From Diplodia intermedia (Eukaryota > Ascomycota > Dothideomycetes > Botryosphaeriales > Botryosphaeriaceae), in contig JAKEKT010000013.1 of the NCBI GenBank assembly GCA_021495925.1, positions 186,001 to 250,000 of the forward strand: a stretch of 64,000 nucleotides of DNA. Reading direction: 5' to 3'. The notes under the pieces are model-generated. The model was given only the letters and a program-made list of their open reading frames with translations, had not been told where the DNA came from and did no database searches. The position numbers and the translations under genes are program-made. Below are positions 44,975-59,049 of the stretch, piece after piece. Within the stretch, counting starts at the first letter, position 1; each line of letters begins with the position of its first letter.

Positions 44975-45984
44975 CAAGAGCAGTTGAATGATTCTGGGCC
45001 GATGAAAGCATAGGAGGAAGTCGGGCCAAACATGCATGTAAAAATCTTCGACGCTGAATACCCTTCCTTCCCTCTCCACGTAACATAGCGCGGTCGAGGA
45101 TATATGTTGGCAACAAAAGTTGGTCTTACGAATATATAGATAGCAATGATATGACTCTATTTGATAAAGTCATAGTCGATGCTGGTTGGTCTTCACTCCA
45201 TCAAAACTGTCGCGGGGAAAAATCAGCAAGATCGCATAGTTGCAGGAGTTCTGCTCTTTCACGACCAGCGCATTGATCCTTTGTGTCATACCCCACACCA
45301 TCTGTACTCCATCTCTTATGGTTCCGGATTAATTTGTGTCGCAGTCGTACCTTGTTCGGTGCACCCTCACCTCACACAATTTATCATTGGCGGCACATCT
45401 TCAGAATCTTGTCGCACGCCACTTGTGCTATGAGTAACGTGTGCTCTAATGCGAAACCAGTTCATGGAATTGTCGACGCAGCAACAACACCAAACTCCTC
45501 GCCCGCTCTTTCTCTCCAACCAGTGCCGCCCCAAAGCTCCACTCTTCCATCAGCATAAATTCACCCAAGTCTAAGAAACCCCACACGATCATTCCATCGC
45601 TCCTCCAAGCCCTCGACCACCGCCCGCCGCCACCTACTGTCCTCCACCCATCGCGACCGGTCCAGATGCACCGCGCACAAGCCCGCGAAGATTTCAGACC
45701 TGACATAAGCGTACGCGCGAAAGTCGAACCGTGCCCTTGGGCGGGAAAGTGCAGATACGTCGGCCTCGTGTACTAGACGTGGATCTTGCAGGTGCGCGGT
45801 ACCTCGAGGCAATGAGTCTGTGTAGTCGCTGGCCATGAACGGTGTTTATCAGACGGAATTTACTGCTGGCTGGGTTTCTTGGCGAAGGTATTGGTCATGG
45901 TTTGGCGCTGCCGGAGAATTGGATGGGGGGTCTGGGACTCTGTCTCTGAGGCTTTGCGCTCTCAGGCGATAACATGCCCGAGAA
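44975..45984. other. Intergenic, possible small minus-strand fragment
   Basis: A minus-strand frame 45836-45561 (begins MASDYTDSLPRG, includes FRAYAYVRSEIFAG) looks protein-like but ends without domain or clear splice partner. Otherwise nothing recognised. Confidence 0.35.
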
Positions 45985-46111
45985 GACCGATTCCGTCGCG
46001 CGCGCGCGGGATGAGTAAGCTCAATAGACTCCTCGACAGAGGGTAGTCCCGCGCGCCTAGGTAATAAAGCTGTAGCCTGGTACGTTGACTAGTAGTTGAT
46101 AAGTATATATG
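45985..46111 (-). repeat. 126-bp satellite unit, unmutated, interrupted by the Copia insertion
   Basis: Inverted relative to the array at 38878. CCCGCGCGCCTAGGT and GACTAGTAGTTGATAAGTAT match its reverse complement. The unit breaks off at ATATG, the target duplication of the Copia element, and resumes after it at 52252. Confidence 0.7.
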
Positions 46112-46259
46112 TGTTGGAATATGAGCGTTTGCAGTAGTAGATAGCTTAGTTAGCGAGGAGTAGGGTATATAAGCGACCCTCGAAGTAGCCTTCTATCGCT
46201 TCTTATATCTTACCTCTAATAGATATATAAATACATTCTTATTTATTTAAATTCTAATA
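46112..46259 (+). repeat. 5' LTR of the Copia element
   Basis: 148 bp, starts TGTTGGAAT and ends ATTCTAATA (ancestrally the inverse, ATTCCAACA). TATATAA at 46166-46172 is the likely promoter. It keeps most ancestral G and C. Confidence 0.9.
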
Positions 46260-49200
46260 GTTATAAGCCCGGCCGCGTAGTAGATACTTTCTATCGTCTA
46301 GCGTATTCTTCTAAGATACTATTTATGCTATTATCGTCGTTCTAAAGATATCTAGACGATATACGATTATAAAGTAAAGTTACTACGTTTTAGGCCTTAA
46401 TATCTCTCGTAATATTAATTTATTAACTATAGCGCTTAAAGTATCTACTTATAGGCCTATATATTTAGAGAAGCCGCTTCTAGCTAGCGTAATACTATTT
46501 ATACGCTATAGTAGCGCCGTACTATTTATTAGTACGTTCTAGTTTATCTATAATCTATCGATTCTTCGATTTAACGAGACGGTTTATCGTAATACTAATT
46601 CTAGTAGAACTAATTATCGTCTAGTATTATCTATTATATCGTCTAGTAGTACGTCGTCTAAGCCCGTTATAATACTTAAGACGAGAGAAGACTAGAATAG
46701 CTAGTAGTATATTATTTACTTACGAGCGAAGAAGACGATAATCTTCTAGTATATTAATTTATTTAAAGAGAGTCGCTCTAAATAATTCTAGATATCTAAA
46801 TAGTCTCGTCTATAAGAAGATAAGAACAAGAAGAACCTAGAATAATATTATAAGAAGTATAAGTACGCTAGAAAGAAGTATAAATAACTAGAAAAGAAAA
46901 TAAACGACCTCTTATTACTTATTAAGAATTTAGTATTAAGATATCTATTATCTCTATTAAAACGCCTTAGCGACTCTTACTTATATACGCTTCTATACGC
47001 GTTTTAAACGCGTATAAAATCTAATAATATAACGTAGTAAAAGATTCTTTTAAATAATCTTAAAAATCTTCTTAAGTCTTCTTATAACCGCGACATCTTT
47101 AAATAGATAGAAAGCTAGAAGTTCTTTATTATAAAGACTAAAGCGATTAATCTACTTAATATTTAAGAAGTAAGAGATATTTAAATATTTCTACGATCTC
47201 TTAGAAATTATAATCTAGCGTATAGTATTATAATTCTTAAGAAGGTTCGCCGCGGCGATAATAAGATAATAATTAACGACGTCGTAAGCGACTTTTATAG
47301 TTACTACTTTACTATTAATTCTATAGTCTTATAAGATACTCTAAGAAATAAAAGACGTAATATCTTCTCTACGTTACTTTATAATTAATACTAGAAGAAG
47401 TTACTCTCGTATATCTATAATAAAAACTATAGAAATCTAGCGATCTATTAGTATCTAAATTCTAAGATATCGAATAAGTCTTCTAACTAGATCTCTAATA
47501 AGAAGGTTTAGAAGCGCGTTAATAAGTAGTTAAGAAAGAACCTCTTACTAAAGAAGACGCTTAAAGATACTATTAGTAAGTATAATAAAAAGTATAATAA
47601 TAATAATAAGAATAAGAATAAGAAAAGAAACAATAAGTAGTATAATAATAATAATTATATATCTATTACTTTATTCGTCGTTATAATAGTAAACGCTATT
47701 AAAGAACTTCTAATCTTATTCGTTACTAGATATAAGAGTTCTACTATCTTAGAACGCTTCTAACTTATCGATACTAGATCTATATATTACGTATATAATC
47801 GCTTTATAAAGAAGCGATATATAAAGAAGAGAGACGTTAGTCTAGATAACTTTATAATTTATAATAATAATAGGCTTCTAATCGAGTCGTTTAGTAACGT
47901 TATTATTAATATAAAAAGAGATAAGAAGCTAAAGATTATTACTCTTAAAGACGCCGTCTATATTCTAATATTTATAACGAACCTTCTCTCTATTACTAAG
48001 ATAGAAGAGAAGAACGTTTATATTAATATAAGTAGATACTACTTATATAATAAGAAGAATAATAGCTTTATATATAATCTTATCTATATAGAAGGTTAAT
48101 TCTTCGTTAAATATATAAAAGCATAACTAATAGTAATTATAACTAGTATTACTACTTATAATCTATCTTCTTCGTAATAGCACGATATCTTCGTCTATAT
48201 AAATAATAACGTTATTTAGGCCTTATTAAATATAGTTAAAGAAGTAGTACTTATTAAGAATCTAATATTCGCGTACTATAACGTTTACGCTCGTAGTAAG
48301 ACTTATTAGCTAATTACGCGATTCTTTAGATACGAGAAGAAGTCGACTAAATTATTCTTTAGAGTATTAATAGATCTTATTTAGATAAACTCTATATATA
48401 ACTAGCACTAGTAGGTTATCTATCTAGAGTACGTAGCTATTAACTACGTATTTATAAAGACTTATCTAAATAAGTATAAGTATAATCGTATTATACTAAA
48501 TATACTATTACTTATTTATAACCGCTTAAACCGAAGGATCGTCTTTCTACGATCTAACGATAAGAGAACATTTAATAATCTATTTAGAGAGAATCTTTAA
48601 TAATAAGATATTATCTAGAAGATTATCTTACTATATACGTTAGTCTAAAACGACTATATAGAGCGATTAGAGTATTTACTTATTATAAAAGCGCGCGCGC
48701 TTCGCGTTACGACGAATCTATCTAATCCGCTCTAGTCTAAAGTATTTAAAGCGGCGACGTATATCTTAAATAGAATCTTTATAAAGCGATATAATTAGAT
48801 TACTTCTTTTAAACTAGTTTATACGAAGAAGTCTAACGTCGCTTATCTACGTATTTACGACTATAAGGCCTACGCGCTTAATAAGCTTATTTCTCGTAGT
48901 AATAAGCTATAAGAGCGTGCTCTTATTAGCTATCTTATAGACTATAATTTTACTAATATCTATCGTATCTAGTATCTACTAGATTCGAAGGTTATTTATA
49001 TAAGAGACGTTACTTTTAACGAATTCGTTAGATACTTTTAGAATAATTCTAATATCTTCTAATATCTTATAGACATCGATAAGAAACTAGATAAGATTAT
49101 ATTATATATTCGTTTAAACTCTAAGAACCTTATAAGTAGTAATAAAAAGTCTATTCGCCGATCTTATATAAATAAAAATCTTAATACTAATTAGATCTCT

Positions 49201-52103
49201 ACTTCTCGTATACTTTACTAAGTATCTAAAGAAGAACTCTTTACGCCTTCTAATAAGAAAGTAGACGTAAAGTAGAATCTACTTACGCTAATATCTTTAA
49301 TAAGAACTTCTAAACCTAACTACTAGAAGAACTTCGCTTTAGCACTATAGTTATTCGTTTAATAATAATACTAGTAGTAGTAGTAGAACCTCGTAGTCTT
49401 ACTAGATCGTCGAGGCCGTCTACTATCTATCTAATATAATACTAAACCTATACTAGAAGCCGCGCGCGGTAATAGAACTTCGCGCGTAGATATTATAAAC
49501 GCGAACGTTAATAAAGCGAACGTTATTAAAAATAAAAGAATAAGAAGACGTCGCTAGACGTATATTATAATAATAAATAATAGCGCTAAATATAACGTTA
49601 ACTACTACTTCTTATTTACGGCGGCTATCGATCTAATTAGATATATTCTATAGTAGCTTCGCGTAGCTACGCCGTAGCTACTAAGAGGGTATAAGAATAT
49701 CTAGAAATAAAAGAATATAGTACTAAGTACTAACGCTAGGCCTAATCTCGTTAAATTCGACGTGGTCTATACTAAAACTAAATCGAATTTAAAAGAAACG
49801 ATAATTCTCTTAATATAAGTAGAAGGCTTCGCGAAGCTTCGCCGTAGTAGCTATAGTCTTTAGTAAGACTTACTAATAGATAATATAAGATACTTACTAG
49901 TAGCTCTTACTACTAACTACTATATAATAATATTAGATCTTTAGCTAGAGAGTCTTATAGAAGAAGAGCTCTATTTAAAGTATTATTTAAAGTAGTAGTT
50001 ATCGCGTATTTATCGCGATAATCTTCTACTAGAACCTCGCTAGTATAACGACGTTTATAAGTATTCTCTCGTCTCGTTTCTTTACTAGGCGATTAAGCAA
50101 GAATTAAATAAGCTAGAAAATAAGAGAATATAAAATATTATATCTATAATAAAGATACGAAGACTTAATAAGAAGATTATATCTCTATAGTAGGTCTTTA
50201 AATATAAGTTTAACGAGTATAGATATTTAGTAAAGATAAAGACGCGTATCTACGTACGAGATAATCTTTAATCCTCGTATTATAATATCTTCGTAGCGAC
50301 GCTAGTCTTTAGAATCTTTAGAATACTTATTATAATAATCTATACGTTTAATCTTAAAATAAGATAATATAACGTCGTTAATATCTTCTTTTATATATCG
50401 CTATCTAATACTATCTTCGTTAAACTCTCTAAAGAAATAAGATTATCTTTAGACCTTATTCTTAAGCTTAATCGAATACTATACGATCTAAAGAAGTTAC
50501 TCGTCTTATAGTAAAAGTACTTCTACTAGACTCTAGAGAACCTTAGACTAAAGATAGTATTAGATATTCTATATTTTTATATAAATAGTTATCTATTTAT
50601 ATTCTTCTTCGTAAATAACGTTATTCTCGCGTTTTATGTACGCGATAAGGCCTTTATAAACGCATTCTAAAAAGATCTATTTAAGCGCTATAAGATACGA
50701 GTAATAGATAAGATCTAATAGTTTCTCGCTCTACGCGTTATTCGTAATAGATAGTTTAAACTACTATAACTCTCTTAGAAGTTATATATTAATAATCTTA
50801 TTACGCGATATAATCTTACTCTTATAGGGCGTACTACTATTTTACTAGTAGAGTAGAAGTAGCTAGAGTCTAATCTAAATAAATACGCGACTTCTAAGTA
50901 GATATATATATACTAGAGTCGAATAGGTTTAGCCTAATTTATAGCTATTAGTACGCGCGCTAACGTCGCTTATATTTATTTAATATTATTTATCTATCTT
51001 ACTAACCTCTCTATATAATATCTATAGCTAATAGATCGTCTTCTTATCTATCTTAGTAAGACTAGTAAGCTCTCGTTATACTATAGAGAGTACTAAGACG
51101 ATAATTATAAAGTATTTATAATTAGTAGTAACGTCTTATACGCTAGCGACGTTACTACTAGACGTAGCTATTAGAGCTTAATAATAACTCTATTCGATGC
51201 TTCTATAAATTAGAAAGCGTCTAAATAATCTATTATTACTATCTCTTCTACGAAAGTAGAGCTACTAGCCCTCTCTAAAACGACGAAGTAATACTACTAG
51301 TAGAAATAGTTCTTTAGAGATATCTTCTTTAACTCTAGATATCGTATTAACGTTTAATATAATAATAAGTAGATACTTCTTCTAATAAAATAGAACGCTA
51401 TAAAACTTAATACTAAGCTTCGCTATATTAATATTTACTACTACTAGCTTCGCTAGAAAGTATAGGCCGATAACGTTTACTTTAGATAGACGCCTACTAT
51501 AGATATAGTAATAAATAAATTAATAAAGATATTATCTAAGTAAAAGTATTAAACGTTCGTTCGTTACTTAGAGCTTATTTCTCTTAAGAAATAACGAGCG
51601 TATTAATATCTAGATTATATTATCTTTCGTATTTAGTTTTATACTTTTATTTCTATTATCGCGGATTACGATTACGTAATAATTACGTACGTATTTATTT
51701 ACTTATTTCTTTCTTAATACTAGCTTCTTAATTAAATAACTAGCTATATAAACCCGCTTACTAGTGCTTTATTAGTTAACTTCGTAACTTCTCTTTTATC
51801 TAATTATAAGAATTACTAGTATAGTAGTATTTATCTTATACTAACTACGTATATACTACTATCGCTAGATAGTAAGGCGTTCTACTACTATATCTAGTAA
51901 TTAGAGAGTAAGTTCGATTTTTACTCTTATAGAAGTCTTTAATACTATTATTAGTTCTTATAGAAGACTTTAATACTATCTTTTCTTTCTTTTTACTATT
52001 TATAAGTTTAACTTTTAGTTATTTTATATATCTTCTATTTTACTACTTAAATACTATAGCTAGTGTCGCGTACTTTTCTATTAGATAAGACGCGAAGAAA
52101 GTA

Positions 52104-52251
52104 TATTAGAATATAAGCGTTTATAGTAGTAGATAGCTTAGTTAGCGAGAAGTAAAGTATATAAGCGATTCTTAAAATAGCTCTCTATCGCTTCTTATAT
52201 CTTACCTCTAATAGATATATAAATATATTCTTATTTATTTAAATTCTAATA
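52104..52251 (+). repeat. 3' LTR of the Copia element
   Basis: Same length as the 5' LTR. Hand alignment gives about 16 differences, 15 of them G to A or C to T in this copy. Confidence 0.9.
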
Positions 52252-52256
52252 ATATA

Positions 52257-52640
52257 AATTCGCGCGAGGGGTAACTACTTTTAATAGCTTACTAATAGTC
52301 TTTAATAAAGCTAATCCCCGCGCGTCTAGATAGCGAACGTATAAGCTATTATATAAATTAGTAGTTAATAAGTTAAAAAATTATTTTCGCGCGGGAAATA
52401 ACTTAGCTTAATAGCTATTAATAAGATTTCTCCCGCCCGCTTAGATAGTAAAAGTAGAAATAGATAAATAAACTAATAGTTAATAAGCTCTTATATTATT
52501 TTCGTATAGGGGCGGCCCTTAATAGCTTAGTAATAGCGACTTCTCGCGCGCTTTTATACTTATCTACGGCACTAATACTCGCGCGGGGGACTACTATACT
52601 TAATAGCTTAGTAATAGTAAACTTCCCGCGCATTCTCTCT
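52257..52640 (-). repeat. Satellite units downstream of the Copia element, RIP-mutated
   Basis: Continuation of the interrupted satellite: about three units with CGCGCGAGGGG, CCCCGCGCG, CGCGCGGG and TTAATAGCTTA(C/G)TAATAG, but with most CpA/TpG converted to TpA. The left-hand unit at 45985-46111 is not converted. Confidence 0.75.
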
Positions 52641-53059
52641 AATACTAAAGCTATAATTTAAAATAAATAGAATGGCTTTCGCTTTACGTCTTTAACTTAT
52701 TAGAGCTTATACTCTTTAAAGTAGTATATAGTTATCTATTAGACCGTATATTAGAGAGCGCTAAGTTAGTACTCTATTTACGAGTATACTTATTTCTACT
52801 TATCGTCTATATATAAGTAGTATCTTTACTTTCGTATTACTTACGTCTTCTTAAGATCTTTTCTTTTAAGAAAGAATCTATCTTAGTACTCTTAAGCTAT
52901 ATAGAAAACTCTACTAATATTTCTACTATATTTAGCGAGCTTTTACTAGTCTTTCTTTTTCTACTAGTAATATCGTAGACTATTATACGAAGTAGTAGAA
53001 TTAACTATACTTATTACTTTATTACTAAATAGCCCTTAACTTACGTGGTATATAATAGC
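52641..53059. other. AT-rich RIP-mutated sequence, origin unknown
   Basis: Same dinucleotide bias as the Copia interior; no motif recognised. Composition changes sharply at about 53060. Confidence 0.5.
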
Positions 53060-53649
53060 TTACTAGATATACCTTCGAATTCGACCCTCGAGAATCACGC
53101 TAAGACCGGTACCGTTCGAAAGCCCTCGATTTTCTAAGCTAGAATCTCGATTCTTAGCTTCGCAGACGTACGCGCTGTTGCGTGGTACGTGGAAAAAGAG
53201 GTGCCCTAAGCAGTGCCAGGCTAGCTAGGGCTTCGCAGCCCCTCCTACCCTCGAAAACCACTTAAATTCGCCCTAAACTTCGCACAGAGGACCGCACGGC
53301 ACTAAGAAATCCGTTTCCGAAGTTGCATTTCGGCAGCTCCTCTCTGCGCCCGGGAATTCTACTCTAAAGCCTGCTAAAAGCCCCTTCCCTAGGCCTTACT
53401 AAAGAGTTTTGCGTGCATAGACGCTCCGCACGGTTCGAGCTTAACGCTAAGGCGCCACTCGGTCCCTCGGAACCTCCGACATCCGCGTCGGCCCTATCGG
53501 CCCCTTCGTTCACTTCTAAGAAGTAAGTAATTAAGAAAAGCCCTCGCCTCGGCCTAGGTTTCTTTTATTTACGGCTTAGTTTAGACGAAACTAAAGCCGG
53601 TGATTTACTTCTAGTCTATCCCTCGTCTATTTCTATTATTTCTACACGT

Positions 53650-55020
53650 TTTCCTTATAGAAAGAGCTTGGAAATCCCCTTTCGGACCCAGAATACCTTC
53701 TCCGGAGCAGGATTTACCCCCTCCGAGCCCTACCCTACCTTCCTTAACGCAGAATATAGACTCCGAGGCCATAAATACGGCCATGAAAAACTCCGAGGAC
53801 CCCTCGGCTACGCCTACGCCCCTTTCGATAGTGGCTACGCCAGACCTCTCGGCCTCTAAACCCGCGGAAAATCCCTTTTCGCAAGAGAACCTACGTAAGA
53901 AACGGCCCTTTCTAAGGGTTATGCTAACCCCCCCCGCGAAGAAAGAAATGTCGAACTCTTAACTCGCCTTCGAACCTCGTATCGACCCGAACATCGAGAA
54001 CGTACGGCAACTCGAAATAAACCTACGGTCGTCGAAAGAGGCCGTAGAATATGTACTCGGCCTTCTAGTTAAGGCCGCGGATCTCGCCCCCTTCGGAAAA
54101 AAACAGAGGTCTATTCTAGACCTAATCGAGATCGTACGGCAGTACACTAAGACGGGTAAAACTATAGATAAGGCCGGCGCGGTTCTTACTACGTAAGTTC
54201 GAGCCCTCGAAAAGACCGCGGTAGACCTCGCGAAGAAAACGAAGAACTTATCTAAGTTCGCCATCGCCATCTTCTCGAACTAGGCCTCGTAAAGGGCTAC
54301 CCCCCCGACCCCGTAACGCCCGAAGCCCACGTAGTAGCCGATCGTAGTGCCTAGCCAACCTACGTATGCCTCGATGGCTACTACCGCCGCGTCGAAAGAA
54401 GGGCTATAGATTACCCCTTCTTTAAAGAAGAAGTCGAAGGCCCTTACGCCTAAGAAAGTTACGCGGTAGATCGTTCTTACGTCGGCTATAGAAATCGCGG
54501 ACTTCTCGTTCTTTAGGCTACGAAACGCCTTTAATAAGACGTTTTCGGACTAGCTTAAGAGAACGAGACCTACGATCGTAACGGTCTCTCTCTCGCCGAA
54601 AAAGAACATCGTGCTTACCGCATGCGAGGACTTCTCCGTCGAATTCCTTTTAAAGAATAAGGCGATAATTAATCGGGTTATCTCTACTCGGTTAATTACG
54701 AAAAATCGCACGTAGTATAAGGTGGCCGTACACGGCGTGCCTACGCGAGACCTTTCGACCCTCTCCCGTAAGGACTTTAGCGAGGCTATTCGAATAGAAA
54801 TCGAGGTCTATAACGACGGCCTAAAGGTTATCGGTGCCCTCTACTAGCTTACGCTAGAGGCTAGAAGAGCGAAATAGTCTACGGGCTCGCTAGTTCTCGC
54901 GTTCGAGACCGAAGAGGAGGCTCGAAAGGCTATCTCTAAACGTCTCTACGTTTACGACGTTTCCGTTAAGGCGGAGAAGCTAAGAGGGCCGAGAAATGCC
55001 CTAAAGAACTCTAAATAAAC
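53650..55020 (+). pseudogene. LINE ORF1 (gag-like), broken
   Basis: One reading frame with about fifteen internal stops, nearly all TAG. Charged helical segments include FGKKQRSILDLIEIV and ALEKTAVDLAKKTKNLSKF, and a later domain has VAVHGVPTRDLS, the RNA-binding region of Tad-type ORF1. The last ~500 bp have a diverged second copy at 59830-60180. The product would bind element RNA. Confidence 0.65.
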
Positions 55021-55059
55021 CCGTTTTAAATGAGTTCTTTACGAGTTCTATAAGCCAAC

Positions 55060-58000
55060 TTAAATAGAAGCATTCCGGTAACGGAATTTATTCTAGACAT
55101 CGTAGTAGAGTTAAAGATAGACCTCGTTCTTTATTAAGAACCGTATATCTTACCCTACGAGAACTCGGGCTTTCGGTCGATTAATTACCTCTTATTCGTT
55201 TAAATTCTACCGGTCTGTTCTTCCGATCTAAGGCCTCGAACACTAACCTACGTCTCCCGCTTTCTTAGAGGAACGGAGGTGAATTTAGAGGCCGGATTCT
55301 AGCAAAGTCCTAATCTAATGGTTCTAAGTATAGAGTAGCGAAAGTTAAAGTTTAAGCTGCTTAACTTATATAACTAGAAGGATTAAACGGGCAACGATTC
55401 TCGGCTTACTCTAGAACGCGTTCTATAATAACAATCCCTTAGAACGCAGGCTATAGTAGCCGGGGATTTTAACATTTATCATTTCTAGTGGGATCTAGAA
55501 TCTCCCCCCTTATCTGGCGCTAACCGACTAGTAGAATGGTTAGAAGAAAACGATCTATCTCTCTTAAACAAAGAGGGCGAGGGTATCTTTTACCGCCTTC
55601 ATCTAGAAAGAGAGACGATTATCGACCTTACACTTACTACGCCGGCCTTAGCTAATAGAATTACCGACTGGCAAACGATCGCGGACTTCGGCTCCGATCA
55701 TAAGGTAATTCTATTTAGTCTAGAACCGGCCGGCTATATGGAACCTTCTACGGTAGCTACTACCGCTAGATTTAATACGGGAAAGGCCGACTGGCCTAAG
55801 TTTTAGAAAATCTTTAAATAATAGGTAGAGACGGTAGTATTTAAGGCTCTAAAAAGCTTAGAATTAAACCTCTTATCGGAAGATATCTCTAAAGACTTAA
55901 TAGAAGGCTCGATCCGCTAAATACCCGCGCTAGATGTCCTAGGGGTAAGCCTTAACCAGGCTATATCTACCGCGGCGGACCTTTCTATTCCCCGATTAAA
56001 ACTAGGAGCTCGATCTAAACCGTGGTAGTCGGACGAGCTTTTAGAAGAACGAAGACAACTACGAAGAGAGGCCGACGCTTTTAAATCTCTACGCACGGAA
56101 GAGAATAAGCGGAGGTACTTAAATAGCCGAAATACCTACTTCGAAGCGGTTAAGAGGGCTAAACGCGAACACTAGAATTCTTTTCTAGAAAAAGAAACCC
56201 CCGAGACTATCTTTAAGGCTATAGCTTATACTAAGCCTAGAACGCATGCTAGAATCCCCGAGATTAGCTACGACACGCATGCGGGAAAACGCCTAGAAGG
56301 TAGTTTTAAGAGAAAGTGTTTAGCCCTTAGAAAGGGACTCTTCTCGCCGCCTCCTTCTACCGCCTCTTTTAACTAGCAAAGCTACGTCCCTAAACGCTAG
56401 AACTGGCCGGAGCTTAGTTTAAGGGAAATCGAAGATGCGTGCTCTACGCAAATTAAAGGGAAAACGCCGGGACTAGACGCTATTACGCAAGAGATTATTA
56501 CTTATACGTTTAGAGCGGAGCCCGGTGTCTTTACTAAGGTCTTTTCTACGCTATTCGCCTACGGATATCATCCTACGGGCTAGCGTACGGCTACCGGGGC
56601 AATTCTAAGTAAGGGAAAAAGCGATACCGCGGACCCGAAGTTCTATCGTATTATTTCTCTTCTTAATTGCCTCGGAAAAGTACTAGAACGGATTACGGCT
56701 AAAAGGCTAGGCTATCTAGCGAAGACCTCCGACCTTCTTCACTACACCCAAATTAGGGGAAGGTTAAAGAAATCCGCGATAGATGCCGCAATGCTTTTAT
56801 CGAATAAAGTAGAGAAGAACCGCCGTCTTAAACGTAAGACCTTCGTGCTTTTTCTCGATGTTAAAAGCGCCTTTAACCACGTGGCCGAAGAACAACTCCT
56901 AGCTATAATAGCTCGAATCGGCATATCGATTAACCTACTCGCGTGGGTAAAATCGTTTATGTCTATACGGACACTAAGCCTCGCGTTTAACGGAGAGAAG
57001 AAAGAGTTTAGCCCGATAGAGACGGGTATTCCGTAAGAAAGCCCGGTCTCGCCTATTCTCTTTCTAATCTATCTTCGAGAGTTATTTTCCGCCTCTAAAG
57101 CTTCGTTTCTCTCTTATATCGACGATATTGCGCTTATAGCTAGCTCCGGTAGCTGGAAACGTAATAAGGCGATTCTAGAGAAGGAGGCGGGTAAACTCTA
57201 TACGCGGGGACAGGAAAACCATATCGAATTCGATCTAAAAAAGACGGAGCTTATTCACTTCGCCCGTTCTTTTAAGAAAGACTCGGAACCTCGTTCTATT
57301 TCGATTACGCTCCCTACGGGGGACGTGATAGAACCTAAAGAATAGGTTAAATGGCTAGAAATTTACTTCGACCACGGGTTTACCTTTAAGACGCACGTGT
57401 CTAAAAGGATTAGCTAGGCCCGTTCGGCCTTCTATCGCCTCTCTAGGCTAGCTAACGTCGAGAGGGGGCTTTCTCCCCACGCGGTTCGCCAGCTATATCT
57501 AGCTTGCGTTACTACGGTTGTAGACTACGGCTCCGAAATCTACTAGAAAAATTAGAGGCAGTTTACCCGCCAATTTAGAGTCCTTTAGAATCTTATCCTA
57601 CGGAAGATTCTAGGGGTTTTTAAGACTGCCCCTATAATTCCCCTAGAAATAGAGAGTGGAATTCCACCAGCGGATATTCGTTTAAACGAGCGGTTACGAA
57701 AATATGCTCTTAGAACGAATTTACTCGAAGAATTCTACCTTATTCGAATCGAACTAGAGAAGATTAACCTAGATCGACGGGTTTTAGATAGACCTACGTA
57801 GTTAGAGAAGATTAAACTTCTTTTAAAGACGCAACTCGCGTCTTTAGAAGTAGTTAAACCCTTCTACTTTCCGCCGTAGTCACTCGAACTACTCTATTCG
57901 ACTACGGTTAGCCCCTTAAATAAAGAGAAGCAGGCTAAGGCCTACGCGCTCGAAGTTAAGAGAGCACCCTCTAATCGAATAGCTATCTATTCTAACGCCT

Positions 58001-58830
58001 CCGTTCTATCTACGGGTGGAAACGTAGGGATCGGGGTAGTAGCCTTCGACTTTAGCCAATCTAAAGAGGATCTAGCGCGCTAGATTTATAAGAACCTCGG
58101 TTCCGAGAATCTAGTATATAACGGCGAGATAGAGGGGCTAGTAATGGCCCTAAAACTCGTCGTTAGAGCCGGGCACGCCTCTAAAGATATAAGAATCTAC
58201 GCGGATAACTAGGCCGCGATTCTTAGGCTAAGTAAGCCCGCTAATACGCCCGAGCAAGCATAGCAAATTCGGGCTATTAGATTAGCTAAAACGCTAAGGG
58301 CTAGAGGGAATACCGTCTCTCTAGAATGATGCCCCGGCCACGAGAACGTTCTGGGCAACGAGTACGCCGATCGGCTCGCGAAAAGAGCTACGAAGTACTC
58401 TTTAAGTAGAGCCTCTACTTCTCTAAGCTTCTATCGAAGTAAAGTTAAGCAGAAGACCTACGAGAAGTAGAAAACGAAGCTTAAATCGACGTCGAACTCG
58501 CTCTATAAACGTACCTTCGGTTTAGAGGTAGGGCAGCGGCTTAAATCTTCTACGAAAGTTAGAGAAACGGCCTCCGCCTTCTATTAACTAAAGATCGGAC
58601 ACGGCTACTTTAAGTCTTATCTTTATCGCCTTAACCACGCCGAAAACGACTAGTATAGATGTAGCCGTACGGCTAGATAGATACTACGCTATCTACTTCT
58701 CTCTTGCTCTCTTTATAGAGGCCCTCGGGTTCTCTTAAAAGACGGGCTTAAGAAGTATCGACTCGACCTTTCGAATCTCTTTTTCTCGACTCTAGGGACT
58801 AGCCTAACGGCTAAGTTCTTAGAATAAACA
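55060..58830 (+). pseudogene. LINE ORF2 (endonuclease, reverse transcriptase, RNase H), broken
   Basis: APE-type endonuclease: AGDFN near 55459-55473 and GSDHKV near 55690-55707. Reverse transcriptase: LFLDVKSAFNHV near 56850-56884 and SYIDDIALIAS near 57112-57144, so its catalytic Asp pair is intact. RNase H: RIAIYSNAS near 57975-58000, where the first catalytic Asp is now Asn, then GEIEGLVMAL and RIYADN. The C-terminal segment KIGHGYFKSYLYRLNH fits the end of Tad-like ORF2. In-frame TAG codons break every domain. A tail region to 58830 ends the frame. Confidence 0.8.
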
Positions 58831-59049
58831 AAGATTGCTACTAGGCGGTGGCAATTAAACGACTTGCCTAACGAGATCTAAATACGTACCGCTAGACGCT
58901 CGTTTATACTTATTTCTTTCTTCTATTCTCTTCTTCTACTTCTCCTCGTTCTCGGCGCCCTCGCCGCTTTCGATTTGGAGCAGAAACGGGCGAGAACCGA
59001 AGGAAAACGGCTAAATGGCGGATATTTAAGCTTAAGCAGCCGTTTCTGC

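Larger units (their letters stand above)
46112..52251 (+). mobile_element. Ty1/Copia LTR retrotransposon, full length, RIP-mutated
   Basis: 6.1 kb between 148-bp LTRs. Target duplication is ATATG at 46107-46111 and ATATA at 52252-52256 (last base changed G to A). Coding order is that of Copia (integrase before reverse transcriptase). A pre-integrase region near 47940-48010 reads LKDAVYIL then NLLSITK; an integrase-like stretch is at about 48250-49000. In reverse transcriptase the active-site motif at 50608-50619 reads FVNN where the family has a pair of Asp. The RNase H start near 51250-51300 reads VELLALSKTTK. All frames are riddled with TAG/TAA. CpA and TpG are almost absent inside the element while CpG remains, the mark of saturating RIP. 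A polypurine-like GACGCGAAGAAAG precedes the 3' LTR. The element is dead. Confidence 0.9.
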
